From Bacteroidota bacterium (GTDB taxonomy: Bacteria; Bacteroidota; Bacteroidia; Chitinophagales; Chitinophagaceae): DNA of 5,862 nt. The stretch's first letter is position 1. Each line of letters begins with the position of its first letter. Below, one piece after another: positions 1 through 5,730 of the stretch. The DNA is taken from positions 1 to 5,862 of the forward strand of contig JAEZIL010000248.1 in the NCBI GenBank assembly GCA_023436685.1, read 5' to 3'. A program made the translations under genes and the position numbers. The notes below the pieces were generated by a model. That model did no database searches and had not been told where the DNA came from. It was given only the letters and a program-made list of their open reading frames with translations.

Positions 1-1
1 G

Positions 2-595
2 CTTATTACAATCTTTGCGTTTATTTCTCAATCTGAGGTTATTGGCGCTTATGTTGAAAGTAATTTTGGCGCCTTTGCTGCAAAACGTAGTTTTTTTATA
101 GGTGCCATCACTGGGTTGGCTTTTTTAATTCTGTTTATGATATTTCTTTATCGCAGAAATAAAGAATCTAAAATAGCTAAGTTTATTAAAGGCATGGCCG
201 ATGGCATTACGTCTATTGTGAAAATGCGTGACAAGGGCAAGTTTCTTTTATACACGCTTGCAATATGGGCACTGTATTGGTTCATGGTAATGCTTGGCTT
301 TTGGAGCCTGCCTGCAACAGATCATTTAGGGGTTTTGGCAGGACTAGTTGTGCTGGTGTTTGGTAGTGTGGGCATGATTGTTACTCCCGGTGGACTTGGG
401 GCATACCCTGTTTTGGTAGCACAAATTCTACTCTGTTATTCTATAAGCATTGGAGACGGTAATGCGCTAGGCTGGGTATCCTGGATGGGGCAAACATGCG
501 TTATTATTGTTCTGGGTTTAATAGCACTAACCATGTTGCCCATCTATAATCGTAATAATAAACATCATGCAGAAGCTGCAATGGATAAAAGATAA
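2..595 (+). CDS. Flippase-like / lysylphosphatidylglycerol synthase TM family membrane protein (3' part)
   Basis: The reading frame is open from the left edge (first full codon at base 2), so the true start lies outside the window; 197 C-terminal residues are visible. The fragment is strongly hydrophobic, with probable membrane helices near fragment residues 32-50, 82-104, 109-131 and 158-180. A basic, charged loop lies between the first two (YRRNKESKIAKF, then KGMADGITSIVKMRDKGKF). The glycine-rich motif TPGGLGAYP (about 128-136) is the typical conserved C-terminal signature of the UPF0104/LPG_synthase_TM (YbhN/AglD-like) family. Known members are inner-membrane proteins, some proposed to move or modify lipids, but the substrate here cannot be read from sequence. 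There is no C-terminal soluble DUF2156 domain as in MprF, so lysyl-PG synthesis is not supported. The gene ends with a polar tail (NRNNKHHAEAAMDKR) whose codons overlap the next gene by 29 nt, suggesting co-transcription with the heptose gene. The family call is fairly secure; the function is not. Confidence 0.85.
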   Translation, partial: LITIFAFISQSEVIGAYVESNFGAFAAKRSFFIGAITGLAFLILFMIFLYRRNKESKIAKFIKGMADGITSIVKMRDKGKFLLYTLAIWALYWFMVMLGFWSLPATDHLGVLAGLVVLVFGSVGMIVTPGGLGAYPVLVAQILLCYSISIGDGNALGWVSWMGQTCVIIVLGLIALTMLPIYNRNNKHHAEAAMDKR

Positions 596-1061
596 AATTC
601 AACCAGGTTTAGCAGAGCTGGAGCGTAAATGCCACCAATGGAGGGCGGTGGGTAAAGCAATCGTTTTCACCAATGGTTGTTTTGATATTCTTCACCATGG
701 GCATTTGGATCTTTTGGCAAAGGCTGCAGATTATGGCAATGTACTTATTGTTGGATTAAACACCGATAATTCGGTAAGAAAACTTAAAGGCTTAGAACGG
801 CCTGTTAATCATGAAAATGACAGGCTATTTCAATTGGCATCATTGTTATGTGTTGATGCTGTATGCCTGTTCGATGATGATACACCCTTGCAAATGATAC
901 AGCGTATAAAACCCGACGTATTAGTAAAGGGTGGGGATTATAATATTGATACAATAGTAGGGGCAAAAGATGTTTTGGCCTATGGTGGCAAGGTAGAAAT
1001 AATTCCCTTTGTTCAGGGTTATTCTACTTCAGGCTTAATTGCTAGTATTAAGAAATTGTAA
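567..1061 (+). CDS. rfaE2: D-glycero-beta-D-manno-heptose 1-phosphate adenylyltransferase (stand-alone RfaE2 domain)
   Basis: A 164-residue cytidylyltransferase-like nucleotidyltransferase that would transfer AMP from ATP to heptose 1-phosphate, giving ADP-heptose for the LPS core. Visible signatures are FTNGCFDILHHGH at 34-46 (the HxGH nucleotide-binding motif is HHGH, 43-46), VGLNTDNSVRKLKG at 62-75, the DR pair at 85-86, PDVLVKGGDY at 116-125 and the C-terminal GYSTSGLI at 151-158 (the STSxxI-type helix start). Length fits the stand-alone enzyme. In E. coli the same domain is the C-terminal half of bifunctional HldE, and the kinase half (HldA/RfaE1) is not in this window. The ATG at 567 gives about 30 residues before the FTNGCFD strand, normal for the family, and overlaps the upstream membrane-protein gene by 29 nt, implying translational coupling. 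No clear Shine-Dalgarno sequence is seen, as usual in Bacteroidota. A related cytidylyltransferase activity on another sugar or alcohol phosphate is possible, but the KGGDY and GYSTS motifs favour RfaE2. Confidence 0.93.
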   Translation: MQKLQWIKDKIQPGLAELERKCHQWRAVGKAIVFTNGCFDILHHGHLDLLAKAADYGNVLIVGLNTDNSVRKLKGLERPVNHENDRLFQLASLLCVDAVCLFDDDTPLQMIQRIKPDVLVKGGDYNIDTIVGAKDVLAYGGKVEIIPFVQGYSTSGLIASIKKL

Positions 1062-1110
1062 ATTTCTACTATGTTGATGTATTAAAGTGCCTTTCTCGAA
1101 TATGGCCGTG

Positions 1111-1118
1111 TAGTTTTG
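1111..1118 (+). promoter_or_regulatory. Candidate -7 promoter element (TAnnTTTG) in front of ppk
   Basis: The octamer TAGTTTTG is an exact match to the Bacteroidota -7 consensus TAnnTTTG and is the only exact match I found between rfaE2 and ppk. No TTTG or TTG lies at the expected 17-23 nt upstream, so the -33 box is missing or degenerate. The element overlaps the first candidate TTG start of ppk (1116). If it is used, transcription would begin near 1125 and translation would have to start at the next in-frame TTG (1143). A chance match is quite possible in this AT-rich DNA. Confidence 0.3.
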
Positions 1119-3215
1119 CAACCAATTAAAGGCCAACCCATTTTGAAGGCAAATAAATACATAGTTAGAGATATAAGCTGGCTGTCGTTTAACGCTCGCG
1201 TTTTGCAGGAAGCGGAAGATACGTCAAACCATATTTACGATAGGCTGCGTTTTCTGGGTATTTTTTCAAACAATCTAGATGAGTTCTTTCGTGTCAGGGT
1301 CGCAACCCTTAACCGGATGGTACGTGTAGGTAAAACTGCACAAATTCATTTGGAAGAAAATCCTGATAAAATCCTAGAGCAAATCCAGCATATCACTATA
1401 AGCCAACAAAAATCTTTTGACGCTACGTATGAAGATATCATCGAAGAATTAGCCCGAAAAAAGATATTCATAAAAAACGAGAAGGAGCTTAATAAAAAGC
1501 AAAAGGAATTTATTAGCGTTTATTTTGACGAAAAAGTACGTACGCAGATTGTTCCGTTAATGATTGAAAGTATTCAGCATATCCCCCTGCTGCGCGATAA
1601 GTCCATATACCTGGCATGTGTATTAGGTAATAATACTAATCCTATGTTGCAGCGATATGCATTGATTGAAATACCTACTAAAGTATTGCCCCGATTTGTG
1701 ATATTGCCCTCAGAAGGGAATGAAAAGCATATCATTCTGTTAGAAGACATAATACGATATAACCTTCCGCATCTCTTCGCACCTTTCGGTTTCAACAGTT
1801 TCCTTGGCTACATTATTAAAGTGACGCGCGATGCTGAGCTTGAAATAGATAATGAGATAAATACCAATGTTATTGATGAATTGGAAAAAGGGCTTAAGAA
1901 CCGTAAAAAGGGCCGTGCTACACGTTTTGTTTTCGATAGGAATATAGAAGCAGGGTTACTCGATTATCTTATTAAAAGATTAAATCTTTCTAAAAAAGAT
2001 AACTTAATTCCGGGAGGGCGCATACACAACTTCAAAGACTTTATGAATTTCCCATCGGGTGTATTTAGCGATCTAAAACCCCGTAAAAAGCCTTTTGTTC
2101 ATCCTGATCTTAAGCAACCATGCCGAATTATGGAGATATTGGAAAGGAAAGATGTTATGTTGCATTTTCCTTACCATTCTTTTGATTCTGTAATAGACCT
2201 GATAAGAGAAGCAGCAATAGACCCACTGGTTCAAAGTATTAAGATTACGTGTTACAGGCTGGCAAAAGATTCAAAAATTATTAATGCCCTTATTAATGCT
2301 GTCCGGAATGGTAAGCTGGTAACAGTTGTTTTGGAATTAAGGGCAAGGTTTGATGAAGAGGCCAATCTTGTTTGGAAAAAGCAATTAGAAGAAGAGGGGG
2401 TGAAGGTAATACATGGCTTGCCTGACATGAAAGTGCATGCTAAAATATGTGTTATAAAAAAGCGTGAATTAAATAAAACAAAACAGTACGGATTTATATC
2501 AACCGGTAATTTTAATGAGAATACGGCTGAATATTATAGCGACCATTGTTTGCTGACATCTAACAGAAAAATACTGGCAGATATCAACCACGTATTTAAT
2601 TTTTTAGAATCGCCGGTACCAAAGGTAGAAAGTCTAAAAAACTGTAAAGTACTACCTGTCTCACCATTCAGTATGCGCAGGGTTTTTACAGAGTTGATTA
2701 ATAAAGAGATAAAGCAGGCTAAAAAGAAAAAACCGGCGGCAATTATTATTAAGCTGAATACACTTAGCGATCAGGTAATGATTGATAAATTATATGAAGC
2801 ATCTAAAGCAGGTGTAGATGTACAGATGATTATCAGGGGAGCATGTTGTGCTCTTACAAAACAAAAGCACTTCAAAAAAGATATCAAAGCGTTAAGTATT
2901 ATTGACGAATATTTGGAACACGCACGCATTTTTGTTTTTCACAACGATGGCAATCCATTAGTTTATACATCTTCAGCCGATTGGATGGTGAGAAACCTTG
3001 ATCATAGAGTAGAAGTTGCATGTCCTGTTTATGACGCAGAAATAAAAGCGGAATTGATTGATATTTTACAAATACAACTTGCAGAAAATGTTAAAGGTAG
3101 GGTGTTAGATAATGAACAAAAAAATGAATATGTGGTAAGGCAAGAAAATGCCCCTGAATTGCGCTCTCAAATTGCTATTTATGGATATTTGCATAACAAA
3201 CAATTTACTGATTGA
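1116..3215 (+). CDS. ppk1: Polyphosphate kinase 1
   Basis: A 699-residue PPK1, close in length to E. coli Ppk (688 aa). It reversibly transfers the ATP gamma-phosphate onto polyphosphate and is usually membrane-associated. All four PPK1 domains appear in order: N domain with RDISWLSFNARVLQEA (18-33) and SNNLDEFFRVRV (51-62); middle domain (about 125-320); C1 domain with ELRARFDEEANLVW (407-420) and the DMKVHAK motif, whose His441 corresponds to the autophosphorylated E. coli His435; GFISTGNFNENTAEYYSD (459-476); and C2 domain with IRGACCAL (573-580) and YLEHARIFVF, where His602 matches E. coli His592. The enzyme looks intact. The start is uncertain: the frame is closed by TAA at 1083-1085 and has no ATG before residue 68, inside the N domain. 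TTG at 1116 gives 17 residues before RDISW. TTG at 1143 (MKANKYIVRDISW) fits family N-termini at least as well and has AAAGG ten bases upstream. The 3' end overlaps ppx by 4 nt. Confidence 0.96.
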   Translation: MQPIKGQPILKANKYIVRDISWLSFNARVLQEAEDTSNHIYDRLRFLGIFSNNLDEFFRVRVATLNRMVRVGKTAQIHLEENPDKILEQIQHITISQQKSFDATYEDIIEELARKKIFIKNEKELNKKQKEFISVYFDEKVRTQIVPLMIESIQHIPLLRDKSIYLACVLGNNTNPMLQRYALIEIPTKVLPRFVILPSEGNEKHIILLEDIIRYNLPHLFAPFGFNSFLGYIIKVTRDAELEIDNEINTNVIDELEKGLKNRKKGRATRFVFDRNIEAGLLDYLIKRLNLSKKDNLIPGGRIHNFKDFMNFPSGVFSDLKPRKKPFVHPDLKQPCRIMEILERKDVMLHFPYHSFDSVIDLIREAAIDPLVQSIKITCYRLAKDSKIINALINAVRNGKLVTVVLELRARFDEEANLVWKKQLEEEGVKVIHGLPDMKVHAKICVIKKRELNKTKQYGFISTGNFNENTAEYYSDHCLLTSNRKILADINHVFNFLESPVPKVESLKNCKVLPVSPFSMRRVFTELINKEIKQAKKKKPAAIIIKLNTLSDQVMIDKLYEASKAGVDVQMIIRGACCALTKQKHFKKDIKALSIIDEYLEHARIFVFHNDGNPLVYTSSADWMVRNLDHRVEVACPVYDAEIKAELIDILQIQLAENVKGRVLDNEQKNEYVVRQENAPELRSQIAIYGYLHNKQFTD

Positions 3216-4096
3216 TACTAGCTGCTATTGATATAGGTTCGAATGCCGCCCGCCTGCTTATCACAGAAGTGAACGTATATAAGGATGGTACAACTGATTA
3301 CACCAAACTCAACCTTTTGCGCGTGCCCCTAAGATTAGGGTTTGATGTGTTTGACCAAGGAAGTATAAGTGATGAGAAAAGGAAGAAACTGATTGATACT
3401 ATTAAGGTATATAAGCAGTTGATGGAAATATACCAGGTTGAAGCTTTAAAAGCTTGTGCTACTTCTGCTATGCGCGATGCCTCTAACGGAAACGCTATTC
3501 TTGAGGAAATAAAAAAACAAACTGGTATATCTGTACAAGTTATCTCGGGCCAGGAAGAGGCTAATGTCATTTATGAAACACATATAGCTGAGAACCTAAG
3601 TAACGGGAAGTCTTATATGTACATTGATGTAGGTGGCGGTAGTACAGAGATTACTTTGTTTGCAAATGGACATATAATCTTTAAAGAATCTTTTAACATA
3701 GGCACCATAAGGCTCCTTAATAACAAAGTGACAGATGAGCAATGGGAACACATGAAATGGTACATTAAAACTAATGTAAAAAATTACCAACCCATTGAGG
3801 CAATAGGCAGTGGTGGCAATATCAATAAGATATTTTCTATCTCAAAACGTAAAGAAGGTAAGCCATTGCCTCTTGATTTGTTGAAAGATTACCATAAAGA
3901 GCTAAGTTATAGTAGTGTAGAAGAGCGCAAACATTTATATAACTTTCGCAGCGACCGGGCCGACGTAATAGTGCCGGCTTTGCAAATTTATATAGCAATT
4001 ATGCGATGGTCTGGTGCAAATGAGATATACGTGCCTAAGATTGGCCTGGCTGATGGGTTAATTAAGATACTTTATAAGGAGATGTTGAATAAATAA
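3212..4096 (+). CDS. ppx: Exopolyphosphatase of the Ppx/GppA family (short form)
   Basis: A 294-residue ASKHA-fold phosphatase expected to release phosphate from polyphosphate ends and possibly to hydrolyse pppGpp. Motifs in order: phosphate-1 loop AAIDIGSNAARLLI (4-17), ACATSAMRDASNG (81-93), ISGQEEANVIYE (111-122, carrying the catalytic-type Glu region), the phosphate-2 loop YIDVGGGSTEITLF (137-150), the GSGGN loop (199-203), RADVIVPA (249-256) and GLADGL (278-283). It lacks the C-terminal HD-like/helical half present in the roughly 500-residue E. coli Ppx and GppA, so it belongs to the two-domain short class. The start is the TTG at 3212: the codon immediately upstream in frame is TGA (3209-3211), and IDIGSN must lie within the first few residues, so no ATG is possible. 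TTGA overlaps the ppk stop, a typical coupling arrangement. With ppk upstream this forms a polyphosphate synthesis/degradation pair. Sequence alone cannot separate polyphosphatase from pppGpp phosphatase activity, but the context favours the former. Confidence 0.94.
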   Translation: MILAAIDIGSNAARLLITEVNVYKDGTTDYTKLNLLRVPLRLGFDVFDQGSISDEKRKKLIDTIKVYKQLMEIYQVEALKACATSAMRDASNGNAILEEIKKQTGISVQVISGQEEANVIYETHIAENLSNGKSYMYIDVGGGSTEITLFANGHIIFKESFNIGTIRLLNNKVTDEQWEHMKWYIKTNVKNYQPIEAIGSGGNINKIFSISKRKEGKPLPLDLLKDYHKELSYSSVEERKHLYNFRSDRADVIVPALQIYIAIMRWSGANEIYVPKIGLADGLIKILYKEMLNK

Positions 4097-4130
4097 AGGC
4101 TTGCAATCGCAAGCCTTTATTGTTGTTTTA
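4092..4130. terminator. Bidirectional intrinsic terminator between converging ppx and the T9SS gene
   Basis: A perfect 13-bp inverted repeat (left arm 4092-4104, right arm 4109-4121) with an AATC loop. The inner 10 bp are AAAGGCTTGC/GCAAGCCTTT. On the plus strand the arm ends in TTTATT and runs into GTTGTTTT; on the minus strand it runs into TTTATTTATT, so a U-rich tract follows the hairpin in both directions. The ppx stop codon (4094-4096) lies inside the left arm, and the stop of the leftward gene (4135-4137) is only 14 nt beyond the right arm. One hairpin therefore probably ends both transcription units. Confidence 0.88.
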
Positions 4131-4134
4131 AAAG

Positions 4135-5091
4135 TTATTGTTTCACAAACTTATTCTGCTGTAATACTTTTCCGTCAACGTCGCTAACCCTATACAGGTA
4201 AGTGCCTGTTGGTAATTGAGAAATATCTACGGTTGCATTGCCTTTAAGTTTAGTAGTGGCTACTACTTTTCCTTCCAGCGAATATGCCTGCCACGCAAGC
4301 TCTTTAGTATATGTAGTAGTAAGATTCAACACATTGAATGCCGGAGATGGAAATACTTTTACTACCTGCTGCTGGAACACAGCTATTTTCACCCCTGAAG
4401 CACTCATTACTTCAGCATCATCCACATAAATAGCACTACTGTCTGTAGCATCATCCGAGCTGCTTATAAAGCCAATGATTACTTTATTAGGTATAACATT
4501 AGGGTCAAGATATTGTACTCGCAGTTTAAATTCTGTAAAGTTAGGGTAAGCTTGCTCCAGCACTGTATCAGCCATACCCACCAAAGAATCGGCACCATTT
4601 GCAGCCTGGCCCTCCAGGAAAGCAAGTAATGTCATTTGCCCAAAGTCACTTCCTCTGGGCTCATATTTTATCCATGCCGATAATGTATTAACGCGTTCAA
4701 TAGTTGTAAGTCCACCTTCGAAAGTGATGCTCCCAAACGGATCGTCAGGGTCAAAATCACCCGGGTCTATAGTAGGAGCTGCATTAACCAGTAAGCCAGG
4801 CAGTATTCCAAAATCAGGTCCTTGGTTGTGGGTCATAGCCTTTGCAGCAAATGCACCGGTATGAGAAGGGGTTGATCGAGTCAACTGTGGTTTAAAGACG
4901 GTGCCGGGACTTAAAAATGGCCCGAAGGTGTAAAGGAGTGAATCAGTACCATACCAGCCAATTGGAGCTTCAAGGGTTGTAGCAGGTATGCCGGCAGTGA
5001 AATTGCGCCAGGTATCAAAATCGCCATTAATATTTTGAGCAATTGCACCCGTAAAGCCAAAGCTAAGGATAAGGGTAAAAATTTTTTTCAT
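4135..5091 (-). CDS. Secreted protein with type IX secretion (type A) C-terminal sorting domain, function unknown
   Basis: A 318-residue predicted exported protein. The N-terminus MKKIFTLILSFGFTGAIA is a classical signal peptide with likely cleavage before Gln19. The mature N-terminal part carries INGDFDTW (21-28), PIGWYGTDSL (43-52) and TRSTPSHTGAFAAKAMT (71-87). This 'NGDFexW...P.GW...S..aHsG..A' layout recurs in Bacteroidota surface proteins with a carbohydrate-binding-like jelly roll, as do the SAWIKYEP strand (138-145) and the closing SAIYVDDAEVM strand (219-229). An acidic loop, DPGDFDPDDPFG (109-120), could bind calcium. Residues about 243-318 form a Por-type sorting domain: VKVFPSPAFNVLNL (244-257), YSLEGKVV (270-277), LPTGTYLYRV (293-302), DGKVLQQNKFVKQ (306-318). 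It should cross the outer membrane by T9SS and be released or attached to the surface. No catalytic motif is seen. It lies 5 nt behind the peroxiredoxin gene, so the two are probably co-transcribed. Export and sorting calls are strong; the role and ligand are unknown. Confidence 0.9.
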   Translation of the reverse strand: MKKIFTLILSFGFTGAIAQNINGDFDTWRNFTAGIPATTLEAPIGWYGTDSLLYTFGPFLSPGTVFKPQLTRSTPSHTGAFAAKAMTHNQGPDFGILPGLLVNAAPTIDPGDFDPDDPFGSITFEGGLTTIERVNTLSAWIKYEPRGSDFGQMTLLAFLEGQAANGADSLVGMADTVLEQAYPNFTEFKLRVQYLDPNVIPNKVIIGFISSSDDATDSSAIYVDDAEVMSASGVKIAVFQQQVVKVFPSPAFNVLNLTTTYTKELAWQAYSLEGKVVATTKLKGNATVDISQLPTGTYLYRVSDVDGKVLQQNKFVKQ

Positions 5092-5096
5092 ATAGT

Positions 5097-5567
5097 TTAA
5101 TTAAGGGATTCCAGAGTTTGTTTAATAGCATTGAAATTAGGCTGCTCGCCGGCGTTTTCCAATACTTCAGCATAACGCACAACACCTTCTTTGTCTATAA
5201 CAAAGGCCGACCTTTTTGATACACCATGCATATCAAAAGCAAAATTCTCGTATAGTGCACCATAGGCTTTCGACACATCTTTATTAAAATCACTAAGTAG
5301 CGGAAAATTCAGGCTTTGTTCAGCTTTGAATTTACCTAATGTGAAAAGAGAATCTACAGAGATACCATATACTTGGGCATCTAGTCCATTATATACACTT
5401 ATATTATCCCTTACAGCACATAATTCAGCAGTACATACGCTGGTAAATGCCAGCGGGAAAAATAATAAAAGCACGTTTTTGCCTTTTTGTTCGCTTAAGC
5501 TTATTTTTTGTTTGTCAGTGTCGTGAAGGATAAAATCGGGGGCAACTTGGCCAATCTGTAAACTCAT
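5097..5567 (-). CDS. Peroxiredoxin, AhpE/Bcp-like thiol peroxidase
   Basis: A 156-residue AhpC/TSA-family thioredoxin-fold peroxidase, presumably cytoplasmic (no signal peptide), reducing hydrogen peroxide or organic hydroperoxides. It has GQVAPDFILHD (6-16), the active-site segment FFPLAFTSVCTAELC (36-50) with peroxidatic Cys45 and its partners Pro38 and Thr42, the conserved Arg119 in SKRSAFVID (117-125), and FPLLSDF (88-94) followed by VSKAYG. The PLAFT segment and FPLLSDF closely resemble mycobacterial AhpE, a one-Cys enzyme. Cys50, five residues after Cys45, instead matches the peroxidatic/resolving pair spacing of E. coli Bcp (Cys45/Cys50), so an intramolecular disulfide is possible. The ATG at 5567 places the first beta strand normally. 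It is the first gene of a probable two-gene unit, and a good Bacteroidota-type promoter lies about 35-75 nt upstream. The general family is certain; the subfamily (AhpE versus Bcp/PrxQ) is less so, hence no gene symbol. Confidence 0.93.
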   Translation of the reverse strand: MSLQIGQVAPDFILHDTDKQKISLSEQKGKNVLLLFFPLAFTSVCTAELCAVRDNISVYNGLDAQVYGISVDSLFTLGKFKAEQSLNFPLLSDFNKDVSKAYGALYENFAFDMHGVSKRSAFVIDKEGVVRYAEVLENAGEQPNFNAIKQTLESLN

Positions 5568-5609
5568 ATTATATTATTTCAGTAAAAGTAAACTATGTTC
5601 CCCTGCTGT

Positions 5610-5641
5610 CAAAATGATGTTTTGTTCAACCAAAATGCAAA
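5610..5641 (-). promoter_or_regulatory. Candidate Bacteroidota-type promoter for the peroxiredoxin/T9SS-protein unit
   Basis: Read on the minus strand, TTTG (plus coordinates 5641-5638) is followed after exactly 20 nt by TCATTTTG (5617-5610). The latter matches the -7 consensus TAnnTTTG at 5 of its 6 defined positions (C for A at the second base). The spacing fits the 17-23 nt seen for Bacteroidota primary-sigma promoters. Transcription would start near 5603, giving a leader of roughly 36 nt before the ATG at 5567. This is a pattern match only; the same bases are involved in the TGCAAAAATGACG repeat family. Confidence 0.55.
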
Positions 5642-5648
5642 AATGACG
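5636..5648 (+). repeat. Direct repeat copy 1, TGCAAAAATGACG
   Basis: A 13-nt sequence repeated exactly 54 nt downstream at 5690-5702. It overlaps the -33 box of the candidate promoter of the leftward peroxiredoxin gene. A diverged third copy, TGTCAAAATGATG (10 of 13 identical), lies at 5607-5619 over that promoter's -7 box. The copies could be binding sites for a regulator of one or both divergent genes; this is inference. Confidence 0.6.
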
Positions 5649-5689
5649 GTAGTAATGCTAACGATATATGTGTGTTTTTATGTTTTTAC

Positions 5690-5702
5690 TGCAAAAATGA
5701 CG
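5690..5702 (+). repeat. Direct repeat copy 2, TGCAAAAATGACG
   Basis: The second exact copy of the 13-nt repeat at 5636-5648, same orientation, 54 nt apart (about five helical turns). It ends on the first base of the perfect palindrome GCAAATTTGC (5702-5711), about 85 nt before the groES start codon. That places it where an operator or upstream promoter element of groES would be expected. Confidence 0.6.
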
Positions 5703-5730
5703 CAAATTTGCCAGCCTTAGTGCTTGGCAC
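5702..5730. promoter_or_regulatory. Palindrome and nested inverted repeats upstream of groES
   Basis: GCAAATTTGC (5702-5711) is a perfect 10-nt palindrome. Directly after it, TGCCA (5709-5713) and TGGCA (5725-5729) form an inverted repeat with an 11-nt spacer, and GTGC-TTG-GCAC (5720-5730) can form a tiny hairpin. CAAATTTG (5703-5710) also matches the TAnnTTTG -7 consensus at all but the first position, though no TTTG lies at the proper distance upstream. The cluster sits 57-85 nt before groES and is a plausible promoter/operator zone. It does not match the CIRCE (HrcA) consensus TTAGCACTC-N9-GAGTGCTAA. Confidence 0.35.

Noticed and set aside
1102..1113. ATG GCC GTG TAG as a remnant ATG start for ppk1
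   Set aside because: It is out of frame with ppk and stops after three codons. Only a sequencing error or recent frameshift would make it relevant, and nothing in the window proves either.
1062..1115. Terminator or small RNA between rfaE2 and ppk1
   Set aside because: No stable hairpin followed by a T tract is visible in these 54 nt, so there is no support for either.
1574..1795. Minus-strand open frame inside ppk1
   Set aside because: It is antisense to the conserved PPK1 middle domain, and its translation shows no family features.
3298..3790. Two open frames on the minus strand inside ppx
   Set aside because: They lie wholly antisense to a gene with a full set of Ppx/GppA motifs, and their translations show no recognisable domain or start context.
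4216..4429. Two overlapping plus-strand open frames opposite the sorting domain of the T9SS protein
   Set aside because: Both are antisense to the well-supported type A sorting domain; the translations are low-complexity and Cys/Ser-rich, as expected from reverse reading.
5326..5526. Plus-strand open frame opposite the peroxiredoxin active site
   Set aside because: It is antisense to a complete peroxiredoxin gene and shows no recognisable features.
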